A DNA stretch of 6,943 bases. Origin: Pseudomonadota bacterium. GTDB lineage: Bacteria > Pseudomonadota > Gammaproteobacteria > Xanthomonadales > Xanthomonadaceae. The notes beneath the pieces were generated by a model that saw only the letters and a program-made list of their open reading frames with translations, did not search any database and was not told where the DNA came from. Location: positions 1 to 6,943 of the forward strand of contig JAFAFY010000256.1 of NCBI GenBank assembly GCA_023423235.1, written 5' to 3'. This document shows positions 5,224 to 6,943 of this stretch, piece by piece; position 1 is the stretch's first letter, and every line of letters starts with the position of its first letter. Position numbers and translations under genes: made by a program.

Positions 5224-5856
5224 ATGACCGCGGCGTCTCCATTCGATACTCCGGCGCTGCCCGCGCCGATGCGCGATGCACTGGCGCAGGCCTATGCCAC
5301 GCCACCCCGCGCCTACCACAATGCCCAGCACATCGCGGCGCTGCTGGATGAATTCGACGGTGTTGCGCGCACCAGCGGCTGGGCCCGGCCCGACGAGGTG
5401 CGGCTGGCGATCCTCTACCACGATGCGATCTACGCGGCCGGCAGCCACGACAACGAGGCGCGTTCGGCGCAACTGGCCGCGGAGCAGATCATGCACTGGC
5501 TGCCGGACGTCGGCATCGATGTCGCGCGCGTGGTCGCGCTGATCGAACTGACCGCGCGCCACGGCGCCTTCGCCCCCGGCGACTTCCCCGCCGATGCCCA
5601 CGGCGACGACACCCGGCGTTTCCTCGACTGCGACATGGCGATCCTCGGTGCCGAGCCGGCCGTGTTCGACGCCTACGACCGCGCGATCGCGGCCGAGTAC
5701 CGGCACGTGCCGCGCTGGCTGTACGCGCTGAACCGGCGCCGGTTCCTCAAGGGCCTGCTGGCGCGCGAGCGCATCTATCTCAGCGACGATTTCCACGCGC
5801 GCCTGGACGCGCAGGCCCGCAGCAACCTGCGCCGCGCGATCACCACCAAGCGCTGA
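5224..5856 (+). CDS. Predicted metal-dependent HD-superfamily phosphohydrolase
   Basis: This is a 210-residue soluble protein. Motifs in order: YHNAQHI (31-37), the HD doublet in ILYHDAIY (63-70; His66, Asp67), HDNEARSA (75-82), and FLDCDMAILG (133-142; Asp137). Near the C-terminus are an EYRHV segment and the FLKGLLARERIY stretch. The likely metal ligands are His36, His66, Asp67 and Asp137, all present, so the fold should be catalytically competent. The pattern is that of the COG4339-type predicted HD phosphohydrolases, some database entries of which carry a misleading NMDA-receptor-subunit name. The substrate is unknown. The frame extends upstream into the YdcZ-like gene to 5149, but that part translates to cysteine- and arginine-rich nonsense. 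The ATG at 5224 places the conserved region at the expected distance. Ribosome site is weak (GGGCGGGCC), which suits translational coupling with the gene 16 nt upstream. Confidence 0.88.
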   Translation: MTAASPFDTPALPAPMRDALAQAYATPPRAYHNAQHIAALLDEFDGVARTSGWARPDEVRLAILYHDAIYAAGSHDNEARSAQLAAEQIMHWLPDVGIDVARVVALIELTARHGAFAPGDFPADAHGDDTRRFLDCDMAILGAEPAVFDAYDRAIAAEYRHVPRWLYALNRRRFLKGLLARERIYLSDDFHARLDAQARSNLRRAITTKR

Positions 5857-5900
5857 CCGGCAGGGGCCGGGTGTCCGGCGGCGGTCCGCCAGCGGCGCGC

Positions 5901-5906
5901 TATCAT
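5901..5906 (+). promoter_or_regulatory. -10 box placed for a leaderless transcript
   Basis: TATCAT (5/6 match to TATAAT) ends 7 nt before the ATG at 5914. A sigma-70 start point would fall on or next to the A of the ATG. There is no Shine-Dalgarno sequence in the gap CCGCGCC, which agrees with leaderless translation. No clear -35 box is visible. Confidence 0.5.
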
Positions 5907-5913
5907 CCGCGCC

Positions 5914-6279
5914 ATGGCGAAACTGCTGCTCAACCTGCGCTACGTACCCGAGGACGAGGCCGCCGACGTGCGCGCGTTCCTCGATGCCGCCGGCATCGAC
6001 TGGTACCAGACCAATCCCAGCCCGTTCGGCATCTCGCATGGCGGCATCTGGATCCGCGACAGCGGCCGCATCGACGAGGCCAAGCGGCTGATGGCCGACT
6101 ACCAGCGCGAGCGCCAGGCCAGCGCCCGTGCCGCGCAGGCGCAGGCCGAGCGCGAGGGTACCGCCGAGACCTTCGCCGACATCGTCCGCGCCAACCCCTT
6201 GCGCTTCGCGTTGATCGTCGTCGCCATCGCCTTGCTGGTGGGATTGATGGCGTTGCCGGGCTACCTGCTGTCGCGCTGA
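5914..6279 (+). CDS. DUF6164-like small membrane-anchored protein
   Basis: This 121-residue protein has a compact N-terminal domain (about 1-63) containing LLLNLRYVPEDEAADVRAFL, IDWYQTNPSPFGISHGGIW (28-46) and DEAKRLMADYQ (54-64). An alanine/glutamine/arginine-rich helical linker (about 65-85) follows, then a single C-terminal membrane segment (about 98-118) and a final arginine. The order of a small alpha/beta domain, helical linker and tail anchor resembles proteins annotated as DUF6164 in Xanthomonadaceae. The N-domain recalls small DUF2007-like signal-transducing folds, but that comparison is tentative. The predicted topology puts the folded domain in the cytoplasm with the tail in the inner membrane. 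Function is unknown. The promoter arrangement suggests it is expressed separately from the HD gene ending 57 nt upstream. Confidence 0.8.
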   Translation: MAKLLLNLRYVPEDEAADVRAFLDAAGIDWYQTNPSPFGISHGGIWIRDSGRIDEAKRLMADYQRERQASARAAQAQAEREGTAETFADIVRANPLRFALIVVAIALLVGLMALPGYLLSR

Positions 6280-6332
6280 GCGCTGAATGCGACCTGCCGC
6301 AACACAGTGTTGGCCGCGGGATGTGCGCTGCG

Positions 6333-6366
6333 GCGTGCAACCGGCACGCGCACGCTGTTAGCGTGC
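6333..6366. repeat. Symmetric pair of abutting 17-nt hairpins (GCGTGC/GCACGC)
   Basis: The stretch reads GCGTGC (6333-6338), 5-nt spacer AACCG, GCACGC (6344-6349), GCACGC (6350-6355), 5-nt spacer TGTTA, GCGTGC (6361-6366). The four copies of one hexamer therefore lie in the order inverted-direct-direct-inverted with equal spacers. Each half folds into a 6-bp hairpin with a 5-nt loop; the second can be read as 8 bp with a 3-nt loop (6349-6367). No T-tract follows, so it is not a standard intrinsic terminator. An operator with two dyads, or an RNA element, are alternatives. Confidence 0.65.
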
Positions 6367-6563
6367 GGTCCTGCCCGTTACCGTTGTCCTGCGACGTCTC
6401 GTCTGCGCAGGCGACGGGGGCGGGCAACCAGGACGCCGCAGGCGATCGATGCCGCGCTCGCGCAATCGGGTTGACGGGCCGCGCAAGGCGCAGGCATCAA
6501 CGGTGCAACGGCGCCGTACCCGCCGCACCATGACCATCGACAGGGGGGCGCGGCGCCCGGGGT

Positions 6564-6572
6564 TGCTATGGT
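6564..6572 (+). promoter_or_regulatory. Candidate extended -10 element for the aminopeptidase gene
   Basis: TGC directly before TATGGT (6567-6572) gives an extended -10 with 4/6 matches. The predicted start is near 6579, with a leader of about 40 nt. No -35 box is at the right distance: TCGACA at 6537-6542 is too far away, with a 24-bp gap. Confidence 0.4.
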
Positions 6573-6611
6573 CGGGCTTCCGGCGGGGAGCCGGACCCGC
6601 ATCGACCCTCT

Positions 6612-6615
6612 GGAG
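6612..6615 (+). promoter_or_regulatory. Ribosome binding site of the aminopeptidase gene
   Basis: GGAG ends 5 nt before the ATG at 6621 and fixes that start. Confidence 0.7.
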
Positions 6616-6620
6616 ACCGC

Positions 6621-6943
6621 ATGACCCCCACACGTCCGCTGCAGCGCTGGCTGCTGGCTTCCGCTCTCGTCTGCGTCGCATTGCCCGTGGCCGCGCAGCG
6701 CGAGATCCGTTTCGATGCGCTGCAGGCGCCCGCTGCCGGCACCCTGGCGATCGCCGTGCGCGAGGGTGCGGCGCCCGGGACCGCCTTCGCACAGGTCGAT
6801 ACGGCCAGCGCTGGCGCCTTGTCGCGCGCGGTCGCGGCGGCGGCATTCACCGGCAAGGCCGGCAGCCAGCTCGACCTGCCCGGCATCGGCGGCTACGACC
6901 GCGTGCTCCTTGTCGGCACCGGCAGCGATGCCCCCACGCCGCG
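6621..6943 (+). CDS. Leucyl aminopeptidase family (M17), secreted form, N-terminal part
   Basis: The frame opens with ATG at 6621 and is still open at the window edge (107 full codons plus two bases). Residues 1-25 form a typical signal peptide: basic start with R5 and R9, hydrophobic core LLASALVCVALPV, and V-A-A before a likely cleavage between A25 and Q26. The mature start EIRFDALQAP and the segments FTGKAGSQLDLPG and GGYDRVLLVGTG match the N-terminal macro-like domain of M17 leucyl aminopeptidases. The catalytic two-metal domain would lie beyond the window. Cytoplasmic PepA enzymes lack a signal peptide, so this would be the exported type seen in xanthomonads, probably trimming N-terminal residues from peptides in the periplasm or outside the cell. 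The assignment rests on the N-domain only. Confidence 0.85.
   Translation, partial: MTPTRPLQRWLLASALVCVALPVAAQREIRFDALQAPAAGTLAIAVREGAAPGTAFAQVDTASAGALSRAVAAAAFTGKAGSQLDLPGIGGYDRVLLVGTGSDAPTP

Larger units (their letters stand above)
6280..6620. other. Intergenic region upstream of the M17 aminopeptidase gene
   Basis: These 341 bp hold no credible gene on either strand; the open frames that cross it are arginine-rich shadows. Visible signals are a pair of abutting hairpins (6333-6366), a TGC-TATGGT extended -10 candidate (6564-6572), and a small 6-bp leader hairpin TCCGGC/GCCGGA (6579-6584 with 6590-6595). No intrinsic terminator with a T-tract follows the DUF6164-like gene. Confidence 0.6.

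Noticed and set aside
5210..5227. Five-codon mini-frame ATG-GGC-GGG-CCG-GCA-TGA just after the YdcZ-like stop, whose TGA overlaps the ATG of the HD gene
   Set aside because: The overlap is of the kind used in translational coupling, but the frame has no ribosome site of its own and is short enough to be chance.
5074..6039. A 321-residue - strand open frame over the YdcZ-like, HD and DUF6164-like genes
   Set aside because: It covers three genes whose + strand products have recognisable motifs, and it has no family features of its own.
6471..6500. TTGACG (6471-6476) with CATCAA (6495-6500) as a promoter for the aminopeptidase gene
   Set aside because: The -10 match is only 3 of 6 and the 18-bp gap would give a leader over 100 nt. 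The extended -10 at 6564-6572 is the better candidate.

Overview
This is a GC-rich, tightly packed chromosomal stretch. It most likely comes from a gammaproteobacterium of the Xanthomonadaceae/Lysobacteraceae (Lysobacter, Luteimonas or a relative). That placement is an inference from the strong G/C third-position bias and from the gene families: a secreted-type S9 peptidase, a signal-peptide-bearing M17 leucyl aminopeptidase, and a small protein resembling DUF6164. No rRNA, tRNA, CRISPR array, transposase or phage gene was seen.

Layout. Positions 1-1674 hold the C-terminal 557 residues of an S9 (prolyl-oligopeptidase-like) serine peptidase, followed by a clear intrinsic terminator (1704-1734). 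After a long leader comes a 150-residue DUF2383/PA2169-type four-helix-bundle protein (2009-2461, + strand). Next is the most unusual piece of the window, an array of four intrinsic terminators. The last three are generated by an exact 75-bp tandem repeat (2588-2812) with several conserved hairpins per unit. The array lies between the DUF2383 gene and a convergent small membrane-protein gene (2887-3138, - strand). A 270-bp divergent intergenic region separates that gene from an MHS-type major facilitator transporter (3409-4683, + strand). Then, all on +, come a DMT/YdcZ-type (DUF606) small transporter (4746-5207), an HD-superfamily predicted metal-dependent phosphohydrolase (5224-5856), a DUF6164-like small membrane-anchored protein (5914-6279), a 341-bp intergenic region, and the first 107 codons of a secreted M17 leucyl aminopeptidase (6621 to the window edge).

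How the genes relate. The YdcZ-like and HD genes are 16 nt apart and probably co-transcribed, but nothing in the sequence gives them a shared function. The DUF6164-like gene has a -10-like TATCAT ending 7 nt before its ATG and may be a leaderless transcript. The two peptidases at the ends are both probably exported and may belong to the family's large complement of secreted and periplasmic peptide-degrading enzymes. They are not in one operon.

Most of the window is ordinary housekeeping or accessory chromosome. I found no convincing new multi-gene defence or metabolic system. The two signals most worth following are non-coding: the 75-bp tandem terminator array, whose copy differences avoid breaking RNA stems, and a symmetric pair of abutting 17-nt hairpins at 6333-6366 upstream of the aminopeptidase.
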